Positions 56,059 to 64,000 of a stretch of DNA of 64,000 nt are shown here, one piece after another. The DNA is from Salinibacterium sp. (lineage in GTDB: Bacteria; Actinomycetota; Actinomycetes; Actinomycetales; Microbacteriaceae). Each line of letters begins with the position of its first letter. Positions within the stretch are counted from its first letter, which is position 1. The stretch covers positions 1-64,000 of the forward strand of contig JANXVG010000052.1 of the NCBI GenBank assembly GCA_025351795.1, in the 5' to 3' direction. The translations under genes and the position numbers were made by a program. Below the pieces are notes generated by a model that saw only the letters and a list, made by a program, of their open reading frames with translations, was not told the origin of the DNA and did no database searches.

Positions 56059-56639
56059 CACATCCGCGTAGGCTCAAATTATTCGGCATTCTTGTCGGGA
56101 TGCTGGTCAGCGCGCTGACTCTTTACGGGTGGACCCAGCAGTGGTTCACCCTCACCTTGACGAGCGGCGCCGTGCTACCGGTACGCGGTGACGTCGGTGG
56201 CCCCGCACTCGCCGCCCTCGCCCTCGCTGGGCTGGCTTTGGCCGCCGCGCTGAGCATCGCCGGGCGGTTCTTCGCCGTGGTGCTCGGGGTACTGGAAACC
56301 CTCATTGGTGGACTCGTCGTGATTTCCGGTGTGCTCGCCGTGGCAGACCCGATCAGAGCGAGTGAGAACGTGGTGACGACAGCGACAGCCGTAGCGGGTG
56401 ACGGATCCGTGCGCGAGCTCGTGGCATCCAGCTCGATGACGGCCTGGCCGATCTTTGCGATCGTCTGTGGTGTGCTCACGGTGATCGTCGGTCTGTTCAT
56501 CGTGACGACGGCGCGCAACTGGCCAGACCCGTCCCGCAAATACCACGCCGTGCACGTGACCGAGCCAGACGCTGAACAGACGGCCGTGGGCACTTGGGAT
56601 GCCCTGAGCGATGGGGAAGACCCGACACGTGGCCCGTGA
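56055..56639 (+). CDS. Tryptophan-cluster-associated membrane protein
   Basis: A 194-residue protein with four hydrophobic segments (about 8-27, 47-70, 75-97 and 130-155). It matches the layout of the Trp biosynthesis-associated membrane protein family found in actinobacterial trp operons. The signature TQQWFTLT near residue 27 lies just after the first helix. It overlaps trpE by 4 nt. The role is unknown; membrane docking or transport related to tryptophan is speculation. Confidence 0.82.
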   Translation: MTHPRRLKLFGILVGMLVSALTLYGWTQQWFTLTLTSGAVLPVRGDVGGPALAALALAGLALAAALSIAGRFFAVVLGVLETLIGGLVVISGVLAVADPIRASENVVTTATAVAGDGSVRELVASSSMTAWPIFAIVCGVLTVIVGLFIVTTARNWPDPSRKYHAVHVTEPDAEQTAVGTWDALSDGEDPTRGP

Positions 56640-56700
56640 GGTGAATCCTCGCGAACCATCCCGCTACAATTTCAACGACGTGAAAACGAACGGAGCCAGT

Positions 56701-56931
56701 ATGAGCATTGAGTCAGACCCCGGTCACGGAAACTCACCGGCTGCCTGGACAGCAGTGATTATCATGCTCGTCGCGTTTGCTATCGGTACCTTGGCGTTCT
56801 GGTTCGATGTGGCTTGGCTCGTCTTCTCCTCGGCTGGTCTGCTGGTTGTGGGACTTATCGTTGGCTGGATAATGAAACGAGTTGGCTATGGCGTCGGCGG
56901 CACAAAGTTCATGGCTAAGGCGCACGACTAG
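56701..56931 (+). CDS. Small two-helix membrane protein (DUF6704-like)
   Basis: A 76-residue protein starting at the ATG at 56701. HGNSPAAWTAVIIMLVAF (9-26) opens the first membrane helix, and the second spans about 38-58 (LVFSSAGLLVVGLIVGWIM). The HGxSPAAWTA motif is characteristic of small proteins between trpE and trpC in Micrococcales. The trpC GTG begins 1 nt after its stop. The function is unknown. Confidence 0.78.
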   Translation: MSIESDPGHGNSPAAWTAVIIMLVAFAIGTLAFWFDVAWLVFSSAGLLVVGLIVGWIMKRVGYGVGGTKFMAKAHD

Positions 56932-56932
56932 A

Positions 56933-57703
56933 GTGCTCACCGAACTCGTAGCCGGAGCTCTCAACGACGCTGCGGCTCGTCGTGATTCCCGCAGCCTTGC
57001 CATGGTCGAAGCGGAAGCACTGGCCCGCCCCGCACCACTCGATGCGGTTGCGGCACTCGCGCCTAGTGATCGCGTGAAGATCATTGCCGAGGTGAAAAGG
57101 TCGAGCCCGTCGCGCGGACCTCTCGCCGATATTCCAGACCCGGCAGCCCTGGCCGTTGCCTACGCAACCGGTGGAGCGAGCGCTGTCAGCGTGCTGACCG
57201 AGGGCCGTCGCTTTGGGGGATCGCTGGCTGATCTGGAGAGTGTGCGTGCCGCGATAGCGATCCCGATCCTCCGCAAGGATTTCATCGCGGAGACCTATCA
57301 GGTGTTCGAAGCGCGGGCGGCCGGCGCCGATCTGGTGTTGTTGATTGTGGCAGCGCTCGAGCAAGCTGAGCTGCAGCACCTGTTCGAGCTCATCACTCAA
57401 CTGGGAATGACCGCATTGGTTGAAACCCACACGGCAGACGAGGTGAGTCGCGCTCTCGATGTGGGCGCCGCGCTCGTTGGCGTGAACGCACGGGACTTGA
57501 GCACTTTCGAGCTCGACCGGGAGTTGTTCGGAAGGCTCGCTGATCGTATTCCCGCCGGAATCATTCGAGTGGCCGAATCGGCCGTCACGGTGCCGGCAGA
57601 TGTTGCCCACTACCGCGCGGCCGGAGCCGATGTGGTGCTCGTCGGCGAAGCACTCGTGACGGGTGACCCGATCGCGGCCCTGACCAAATTTCTGGCTGCC
57701 TGA
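56933..57703 (+). CDS. trpC: Indole-3-glycerol phosphate synthase
   Basis: A 256-residue TIM barrel. The GTG at 56933 yields VLTELVAGALNDAAARRD, the usual N-terminus. KIIAEVKRSSPSRGPL holds the catalytic Lys, and ILRKDFIAETYQVFEARAAG, VGVNARDLSTFELD and VAESAV the remaining active-site loops. It is a stand-alone TrpC, not fused to TrpF. Confidence 0.95.
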   Translation: MLTELVAGALNDAAARRDSRSLAMVEAEALARPAPLDAVAALAPSDRVKIIAEVKRSSPSRGPLADIPDPAALAVAYATGGASAVSVLTEGRRFGGSLADLESVRAAIAIPILRKDFIAETYQVFEARAAGADLVLLIVAALEQAELQHLFELITQLGMTALVETHTADEVSRALDVGAALVGVNARDLSTFELDRELFGRLADRIPAGIIRVAESAVTVPADVAHYRAAGADVVLVGEALVTGDPIAALTKFLAA

Positions 57704-57722
57704 TGTCTGAGATGGTGTCATA

Positions 57723-58976
57723 GTGTTGCGCGATGAGAGCGGTCCATACTTCGGCGAATACGGCGGCCGTTTCGTGCCAGAATCGCTCATTTCGGCTCTT
57801 GACGAGTTGGATGCTGCGTACACCGCAGCGAAGGCTGACCCGGTGTTTCAGGCGGAGCTCACTCACCTTCACGCCACGTACACCGGACGCCCCTCGATCA
57901 TCACCGAGGCACCGCGCTTCGCTGAGCACGCCGGCGGTGCACGGATCATTCTCAAACGCGAAGACCTCAACCACACTGGTTCGCACAAGATCAACAATGT
58001 GCTCGGGCAGGCACTGGTCGCGAAGCGACTCGGTAAGACACGACTGATTGCCGAGACGGGTGCCGGTCAGCACGGTGTCGCCACGGCGACCGCGGCCGCG
58101 CTGTTCGGCATGGAATGCGTCGTTTATATGGGCGAGGTCGACACCGAGCGTCAGTCGCTGAACGTTGCGCGGATGCGACTGCTCGGCGCGACCGTGATCC
58201 CCGTGACGACCGGTTCCCGTACCCTAAAAGACGCCATCAACGACGCCCTGCGTGATTGGGTCGCTAACGTCGGCAGCACGCACTATCTGCTCGGAACCGT
58301 GGCAGGCCCACATCCGTTTCCGGTGATGGTGCGCGACTTCCACAAGATCATCGGCGAGGAGGCGCGGCAGCAGGTGCTTGACCTCACCGGAGCGCTTCCG
58401 GATGCCGTCACGGCCTGTGTGGGCGGCGGCAGCAACGCGATGGGTATTTTTCATGCCTTCCTCGATGATCCGACCGTGAAGCTGTATGGCTACGAGGCCG
58501 CGGGCGCGGGCCATCTCACCGATAAGCACGCTGCGACTATCACGCGCGGGCGCCCTGGGGTACTGCACGGCGCGCGCAGCTACCTCCTGCAGGATGAAGA
58601 CGGGCAGACCATCGAGAGTCACTCGATTTCCGCGGGCCTCGATTACCCCGGTGTGGGGCCGGAGCACGCTTGGCTCCACGACATGGGGCGCGCGTCGTAC
58701 CTGCCGATCACCGACGCCGAGGCAATGGATGCCCTGCGGCTGCTATCGCTGACCGAGGGCATCATCCCGGCCATCGAGTCTGCCCACGCACTCGCGGGCA
58801 CGATGAAGCTGGGGCGTGAGCTCGGATCCACCGCGACAATTCTCGTCAACCTCTCCGGGCGCGGTGACAAAGATATGGAGACCGCGGGTAAATACTTCGA
58901 CATTCTCGATACTGCGGCTCTCGAGCGCGAGGTCGAGAGCCCGGTCGACCCCAGCTCGCTTGGGGTCAAAGAATGA
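57723..58976 (+). CDS. trpB: Tryptophan synthase β chain
   Basis: A 417-residue PLP enzyme that joins indole and serine. The start GTG gives [20 protein letters not shown]. Lys89 in HTGSHKINN binds [38 protein letters not shown] (phosphate loop) and [11 protein letters not shown] are conserved TrpB1 features. It overlaps trpA by 4 nt, as expected for the αββα complex that channels indole. Confidence 0.96.
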   Translation: MLRDESGPYFGEYGGRFVPESLISALDELDAAYTAAKADPVFQAELTHLHATYTGRPSIITEAPRFAEHAGGARIILKREDLNHTGSHKINNVLGQALVAKRLGKTRLIAETGAGQHGVATATAAALFGMECVVYMGEVDTERQSLNVARMRLLGATVIPVTTGSRTLKDAINDALRDWVANVGSTHYLLGTVAGPHPFPVMVRDFHKIIGEEARQQVLDLTGALPDAVTACVGGGSNAMGIFHAFLDDPTVKLYGYEAAGAGHLTDKHAATITRGRPGVLHGARSYLLQDEDGQTIESHSISAGLDYPGVGPEHAWLHDMGRASYLPITDAEAMDALRLLSLTEGIIPAIESAHALAGTMKLGRELGSTATILVNLSGRGDKDMETAGKYFDILDTAALEREVESPVDPSSLGVKE

Positions 58977-59755
58977 GCGCAGTCGCCGATGTGATCGCCG
59001 CGCGGAAGTCCGCCGGATCGGGTGCACTCGTCGGTTATCTGCCGGTCGGCTACCCGAATCTTGCCACGAGCATCGAGGCAGCGGTCGCGCTGGTCGAGAA
59101 CGGCGTCGACGTACTCGAGCTCGGAGTCCCCTATTCCGACCCGGTGATGGATGGCCCGGTCATCCAGAGGGCCACGCAGGAGGCACTCGCAGCTGGCTTC
59201 CGTTTACGCCACGGCTTCGAGGCAGTTGCCGCTATCACGGCACGGGTGAGCGCACCGGTACTGCTCATGACCTACTGGAACCCTGTCGTGCAGTACGGGG
59301 TCGACCGATTCGCCGACGACCTGGCCGCGGCAGGTGGAGCGGGCCTGATCACGCCTGATCTGGTTCCCGACGAAGCGCACGCCTGGCTTGCGGCATCCGA
59401 TCGCACCGATCGTGATCGGGTGTTTCTCGCGGCGCCCTCATCAACGGATGCCCGCCTCGAACAGGCGGTTCGCGCGAGTCGCGGATTCGTGTACGCCGTC
59501 TCGACAATGGGAATTACCGGCGCGCGGTCCGACGTAGACACAGCCGCGCGCACCCTTGTTTCGCGCCTCCGCATGGCGGGTGCCACATCCACCTGTGTGG
59601 GCCTCGGTATCTCGACAGCCGATCAGGTTCGCGAAGTGCTCGAGTATGCGGATGGTGCGATCGTCGGATCGGCCCTCGTCGCGGCCCTCGCCGATGGCGG
59701 CATCCCCGCCGTCGCACAGGCCGCTGCCGCACTCTCGGCAGGGCTCAGGCGGTGA
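58973..59755 (+). CDS. trpA: Tryptophan synthase α chain
   Basis: A 260-residue TIM barrel that splits indole-3-glycerol phosphate. Glu49 and Asp60, the catalytic pair, sit at canonical numbering in [33 protein letters not shown] and [10 protein letters not shown] are the phosphate-binding loops. It closes the trp genes; lgt begins 52 bp downstream. Confidence 0.96.
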   Translation: MSAVADVIAARKSAGSGALVGYLPVGYPNLATSIEAAVALVENGVDVLELGVPYSDPVMDGPVIQRATQEALAAGFRLRHGFEAVAAITARVSAPVLLMTYWNPVVQYGVDRFADDLAAAGGAGLITPDLVPDEAHAWLAASDRTDRDRVFLAAPSSTDARLEQAVRASRGFVYAVSTMGITGARSDVDTAARTLVSRLRMAGATSTCVGLGISTADQVREVLEYADGAIVGSALVAALADGGIPAVAQAAAALSAGLRR

Positions 59756-59807
59756 GAGTTCGCGCCAGCATCCGCGGTCTAAGCTTGCCTAGTCCTTCTC
59801 CTGAAAG

Positions 59808-60857
59808 GTGACCACAGCGGTGTTCGCTCCTCTGAGTATTCCCAGCCCACCCGCAGACTGGCAGATTCCGTTCACCATTCCGATCGGTCAGTGGCTGCAC
59901 GGGCTCATACCCGCCATTTCGGACACCACCGTACTGTCGATTCACAGCTATGCACTGTGCATCCTCGCGGGCATCATCGCGGCGGTATGGATCACCAACC
60001 AGCGACTGAAGGCACGCGGCGCAGAGCCGGGCGTCGTCCTCGATGTCATCCTCTGGGCGGTGCCGCTCGGGCTCGTCGGTGCACGCCTCTGGCATGTTTT
60101 TACTCACCCGAACGACTATTTTGGCGCTGGCAAGAATTTGGGCGAGATCATCGCGATCTGGGATGGGGGAAACGCCATCTTCGGGTCACTCATCGGTGGA
60201 GCACTCGGCGCATACATCGGATGCCGGATCGCAGGATTGCGGTTCTGGACCTTCGCAGACGCTGTCGCGCCCGGCATGCTACTTGCCCAAGCTCTTGGGC
60301 GGCTCGGCAATTACTTCAACCACGAACTATTCGGCCTGCCTACCGATCTTCCTTGGGGATTACAGATCGAGGCAAGCAACCCAGCTTTTCCGGTTGGTTT
60401 GCCGTCTACGACGCTCTTCCATCCCACCTTCCTCTATGAGATTCTCTGGAATCTCTTTGGCCTCTTCCTGCTACTGCGCCTCGAAAAGATCTACAGATTG
60501 CAGTGGGGCAAGCTGTTTGCCATTTACCTCATGTGGTACGGAGCGGGTCGGATCTGGTTCGAGTCGATCCGTATCGATCCGAGCGAAGTGTTTCTGGGAC
60601 TTCGGTCGAACGTATGGGGTGCAATTCTCGCGCTGGTTGTCGGGATTGCGTTATTCGTCATCCAGTCGCGACGACACCCTGGGATCGAACCGGGAGCATA
60701 TCTTCCTGGTCGTGAGTGGCTGCCGGAGTCCGCTGCTGTAGACTCTGAGGAGACCTATTCGGATACTGACGAACCCGGCGATGGAGCCGAATCTGCAGGC
60801 GACACAGCACAGACCGAAGAGCACGCCACAAGCGTGAAAGGCGTCAAGTCCTCATAA
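59808..60857 (+). CDS. lgt: Prolipoprotein diacylglyceryl transferase
   Basis: A 349-residue seven-helix membrane enzyme that attaches diacylglycerol to lipobox Cys. GARLWHVFTHPNDYF and LLAQALGRLGNYFNHELFG (Lgt signature) are clear. LMWYGAGRIWFESIRID near the end is also typical. The C-terminal ~60 residues are an acidic, disordered cytoplasmic tail rich in Glu, Asp and Thr, common in actinobacteria. A GTG 12 nt later (59820) is an alternative start. Confidence 0.94.
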   Translation: MTTAVFAPLSIPSPPADWQIPFTIPIGQWLHGLIPAISDTTVLSIHSYALCILAGIIAAVWITNQRLKARGAEPGVVLDVILWAVPLGLVGARLWHVFTHPNDYFGAGKNLGEIIAIWDGGNAIFGSLIGGALGAYIGCRIAGLRFWTFADAVAPGMLLAQALGRLGNYFNHELFGLPTDLPWGLQIEASNPAFPVGLPSTTLFHPTFLYEILWNLFGLFLLLRLEKIYRLQWGKLFAIYLMWYGAGRIWFESIRIDPSEVFLGLRSNVWGAILALVVGIALFVIQSRRHPGIEPGAYLPGREWLPESAAVDSEETYSDTDEPGDGAESAGDTAQTEEHATSVKGVKSS

Positions 60858-60934
60858 TCTCGAGGCAGCATTTCACACCCAGATGGGCCACTGGCGTCCC
60901 ACACGTATGAACGACAACGTGAGGACGGTACCGA

Positions 60935-63900
60935 ATGGCTCTCACGCCACCCTTTTCCCGGTTCAGCACCGTTCCTCCGTCGACCGGGTTGTACAACCCA
61001 GGCAACGAGAAAGACGCCTGCGGCCTGGCCATGGTTGCCACGCTGCGTGGCACGGCCGGGCACGACATCATCGAAACTGCTCTGGGTGCTCTCCGCAATC
61101 TTGAGCACCGTGGCGCCGTGGGTTCCGACGCCGGAACGGGCGACGGAGCCGGCATCGTCACCCAGATCCCGGACGCGTTTCTCCGAGCGGTGACCGGCTT
61201 TGATCTGCCTCCCGTCGGCCGCTACATCGTGGGGATGGCTTTCCTCCCGACCGATGCCGCAGAGCGCGACACGGTCAAATCTGGTGTCGAAGCTCTCGCC
61301 GCCGCCGAAGGCCTCAATGTGCTCGGCTGGCGCGACGTGCCCGTCGCGGCAGATAACCTCGGAACACTGGCCCACAACGCGATGCCTGCCTTCGAGCAGT
61401 TGTTTTTGACGTCCACACGCACCGATGATTCCGGTAACAGCCTGAGGGGTCTAGCGCTCGAACGCCAGGCATTCCGTCTTCGTAAGCGCGCCGAGCGTGA
61501 GGTCCACGCCTACTTTCCTTCGCTCTCCTGCCGCACGCTCGTCTATAAGGGCATGGTGACAACGCTGCAGCTTGAGCCGTTCTACCCCGACCTGTCTGAC
61601 CAACGTTTCGAGTCCAAGCTCGCCCTCGTACACTCGCGTTACTCCACAAACACGTTTCCCTCATGGTCGCTTGCCCAGCCGTTCCGCATGATCGCGCACA
61701 ACGGCGAGATCAACACCGTGCAGGGCAACCGCAACTGGATGCGCGCGCGCCAGTCACAGCTCGAGAGCGACGTTCTCGGCGACATCCGTTCCATTCTGCC
61801 GATCAATTCCCCAGGGGCCAGCGACTCGGCGTCGTTTGATGAAGTCGTGGAACTCCTCAACCTTGCCGGTCGGTCGCTGCCGCACGCGATGATGATGATG
61901 GTTCCGGAGGCCTACGAGAACCAGGTCGATGTCGACCCCGCGCGCCGCGCCTTCTACGAATACCACTCGATGCTGATGGAGCCATGGGACGGCCCTGCTG
62001 CCCTCGTCTTCACCGACGGTGATCTGGTCGGCGCAACCCTTGACCGCAACGGGCTGCGCCCCGGCCGCTACCTCGTAACGGATGACGGCCTCGTGGTACT
62101 CGCGAGCGAGATTGGCGTACTACCCGATGTTGACCAGTCGAAGGTCGTACGCAAGGGGCGTTTGCGTCCCGGCAAGATGTTTCTCGTCGATACCGTAGCC
62201 GGTCGCATCATCGAAGATGATGAAATCAAGGCCGAGTTGGCAGCATCCGAACCGTGGGGCGAGTGGCTGGACGCTGGACGGATCGCGCTCAAAGACCTGC
62301 CGGAACGTGAGCACATCGTGCACACGCCGGCGTCGGTGACGCGTCGCCAAAAGACATTCGGGTATACCGAGGAAGAAATTCGAATCCTCATCACCCCAAT
62401 GGCACAGAGCGCTGCCGAACCACTCGGCGCGATGGGTTCTGACACACCCATAGCCGTGCTGTCCGAGCGTGCGCGGTTGCTGTTTGACTACTTCACCCAG
62501 CAGTTTGCGCAAGTGACGAATCCGCCGCTCGACTCCATTCGCGAGGAGGTAGTGACGTCGATGAAGATCGGGTTGGGTCCTGAGCGTAACTTGCTCACGG
62601 CCACGCCCGAGCATGCGCAACAGGTGACGCTCGACTTCCCCGTGATCGACAACGACGAGTTGGCGAAGATCCAGCACATTGATCCGCGGCCCGGTAGCCA
62701 GCTCACAACCACTATCCGCGGTCTGTACCGAGTCGACAAAGGCCCGAAAGCCATGGAGAAGCATCTCGCCAAGATGTGCCGCGAGGTCGACGCGGCAATC
62801 GCGAACGGGGCGCAGTTCATTGTGCTCTCCGATCGTGACTCCAATAAAGACCTTGCGCCGATCCCCTCGCTGCTGATGCTCGCGACAGTGCACCACCACC
62901 TCATCCGCGAAGAGAACCGCATGAAGGTGGGAATCATTGTTGAGGCCGGTGACGTGCGGGAGGTGCATCATGTGGCCCTCCTCGTCGGCTACGGTGCATC
63001 GGCGATCAACCCGTACCTCGCCATGGAAACGGCCGAAGAGCTCGTGCGCAGCGGCATGATCCAGGGCATGACACCCGAGCAGGCCGTCAAGAATTTGATC
63101 AAAGCACTCGGCAAAGGAGTGCTCAAGATCATGTCAAAGATGGGGATCTCGGTGGTCGGCTCGTACGCCGGAGCTCAGGCATTCGAGGCACTTGGACTCA
63201 GCCAAGAGTTTGTCGATCAGTACTTCACCGGCACCGCAAGTCTGCTTGGCGGGGTTGGCATCGAGGTGATCGCTGCGGAGAGTGCTGCGCGTCACGCCGC
63301 AGCCTACCCGGAGGATGGTGCGACCAGCGCGCACGAGAGGCTCGCGACCGGTGGCGAGTACCAGTGGCGCCGCAATGGCCCACCTCACCTCTTCAACCCA
63401 GACACTGTGTTCCGACTGCAGCACGCAACGCGGTCTCGCCGGTACGACATCTTCCGTGACTACACGAAGCTCGTGGATGACCAGGCGAAAAACCTCATGA
63501 CGATGCGTGGGTTGTTCACGTTGCGGCACGGGGTGCGCCCGGTGGTGCCGATCGACGAGGTCGAGTCGGTGGCATCCATCGTCACGCGTTTCAACACCGG
63601 GGCGATGAGCTACGGCTCGATTAGTCAGGAAGCCCACGAAACTCTTGCTATCGCGATGAACTCGATCGGTGCGCGCAGCAACACGGGCGAGGGAGGCGAA
63701 GACACCGTTCGCCTACTTGATCCCGAGCGGCGCAGTGCGATCAAGCAAGTGGCATCTGGTCGATTCGGCGTGACGAGTATGTACCTGACCCACGCAACTG
63801 ACATTCAGATCAAGATGGCGCAGGGTGCGAAGCCCGGCGAGGGCGGCCAATTACCCGCAGGCAAGGTTTACCCGTGGATCGCTCGCACGCGACACGGCAC

Positions 63901-64000
63901 GCCGGGTGTCGGCCTCATCTCGCCACCGCCGCACCACGATATCTATTCGATCGAAGACTTGAAGCAACTCATCTTCGACCTCAAGCGGGCTAACCCGGAG
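60935..64000 (+). CDS. gltB: Glutamate synthase large subunit (partial, runs off right edge)
   Basis: The frame runs 1022 codons to the window edge; about 500 residues are missing. Residues 1-28 are a propeptide whose removal exposes Cys29 (ACGLAMVA), the catalytic N-terminal Cys of the class II glutaminase domain. [31 protein letters not shown] is present in that domain (about 232-262; named residues only at its ends are diagnostic). The central domain and the start of the FMN domain follow ([39 protein letters not shown]). The iron-sulfur Cys lie beyond the edge. With GltD it makes glutamate from glutamine and 2-oxoglutarate. Confidence 0.96.
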   Translation, partial: MALTPPFSRFSTVPPSTGLYNPGNEKDACGLAMVATLRGTAGHDIIETALGALRNLEHRGAVGSDAGTGDGAGIVTQIPDAFLRAVTGFDLPPVGRYIVGMAFLPTDAAERDTVKSGVEALAAAEGLNVLGWRDVPVAADNLGTLAHNAMPAFEQLFLTSTRTDDSGNSLRGLALERQAFRLRKRAEREVHAYFPSLSCRTLVYKGMVTTLQLEPFYPDLSDQRFESKLALVHSRYSTNTFPSWSLAQPFRMIAHNGEINTVQGNRNWMRARQSQLESDVLGDIRSILPINSPGASDSASFDEVVELLNLAGRSLPHAMMMMVPEAYENQVDVDPARRAFYEYHSMLMEPWDGPAALVFTDGDLVGATLDRNGLRPGRYLVTDDGLVVLASEIGVLPDVDQSKVVRKGRLRPGKMFLVDTVAGRIIEDDEIKAELAASEPWGEWLDAGRIALKDLPEREHIVHTPASVTRRQKTFGYTEEEIRILITPMAQSAAEPLGAMGSDTPIAVLSERARLLFDYFTQQFAQVTNPPLDSIREEVVTSMKIGLGPERNLLTATPEHAQQVTLDFPVIDNDELAKIQHIDPRPGSQLTTTIRGLYRVDKGPKAMEKHLAKMCREVDAAIANGAQFIVLSDRDSNKDLAPIPSLLMLATVHHHLIREENRMKVGIIVEAGDVREVHHVALLVGYGASAINPYLAMETAEELVRSGMIQGMTPEQAVKNLIKALGKGVLKIMSKMGISVVGSYAGAQAFEALGLSQEFVDQYFTGTASLLGGVGIEVIAAESAARHAAAYPEDGATSAHERLATGGEYQWRRNGPPHLFNPDTVFRLQHATRSRRYDIFRDYTKLVDDQAKNLMTMRGLFTLRHGVRPVVPIDEVESVASIVTRFNTGAMSYGSISQEAHETLAIAMNSIGARSNTGEGGEDTVRLLDPERRSAIKQVASGRFGVTSMYLTHATDIQIKMAQGAKPGEGGQLPAGKVYPWIARTRHGTPGVGLISPPPHHDIYSIEDLKQLIFDLKRANPE

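Overview
The window reads as a stretch of chromosome from a high-GC Gram-positive bacterium, most likely a member of the Microbacteriaceae (Actinomycetota). I infer this from the GC-rich third codon positions, the many GTG starts, the dense start/stop overlaps and the gene order. That order matches conserved actinobacterial blocks: thrS-HIT-pdxST-yebC-ruvCAB-yajC-secDF-relA, alaS-ruvX-mltG-aroECKB, and pyrR-pyrBC-carAB-pyrF-(mIHF)gmk-rpoZ-coaBC-metK-priA-fmt-rsmB-rpe. No rRNA, tRNA or CRISPR array was seen. Genus and species cannot be fixed from the sequence alone.

The layout from left to right is as follows. (1) Positions 1-840 look like the edge of a prophage: a holin-like gene running off the left edge, a small secreted protein, and a frameshifted tail-protein remnant. 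(2) 985-2640 hold a succinate-semialdehyde dehydrogenase and a convergent small ORF. (3) 2885-16090 are one long co-directional block: threonyl-tRNA synthetase, an Ap4A-phosphorylase-like HIT protein, PLP synthase (PdxST), YebC, the RuvCAB Holliday-junction machine, YajC-SecD-SecF, a rhodanese and the (p)ppGpp enzyme Rel. (4) 16133-18849 are on the minus strand: an orphan AbiEi-like protein, a DUF349 protein and a membrane-anchored cyclophilin. (5) 18954-27248 run plus: rarA, rpsD with a strongly structured leader and a clear terminator, two small membrane-associated proteins, alaS, ruvX, mltG and aroE. (6) 27272-33801 hold aroC-aroK-aroB, an inserted GntR-ABC-permease cassette, aroQ, efp and nusB. 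(7) 33984-42549 are the pyrimidine operon, preceded by a PyrR-type RNA loop. (8) 42546-51168 run gmk (fused to mIHF), rpoZ, coaBC, metK, priA, fmt, rsmB and rpe. (9) 51173-51660 are a frameshifted deaminase on the minus strand. (10) 51724-60857 hold an FKBP, hisE-G-F-I, trpE, two small membrane proteins, trpC-B-A and lgt. (11) gltB starts at 60935 and leaves the window.

Functionally this is core biosynthesis and information processing: chorismate feeding into tryptophan, UMP synthesis, histidine, PLP, S-adenosylmethionine and coenzyme A, plus tRNA charging, protein export, lipoprotein maturation and DNA repair. Most genes are ordinary. The items that deserve a second look are the interleaved inverted repeats before rpsD, a Lys at the Mg-binding Thr of the RuvB Walker A motif, the mIHF-guanylate kinase fusion, the dinucleotide-slippage pseudogene of a deaminase, paired hairpins before secD and yebC, the apparently autoregulated leaderless GntR cassette, and the phage remnants at the left edge.
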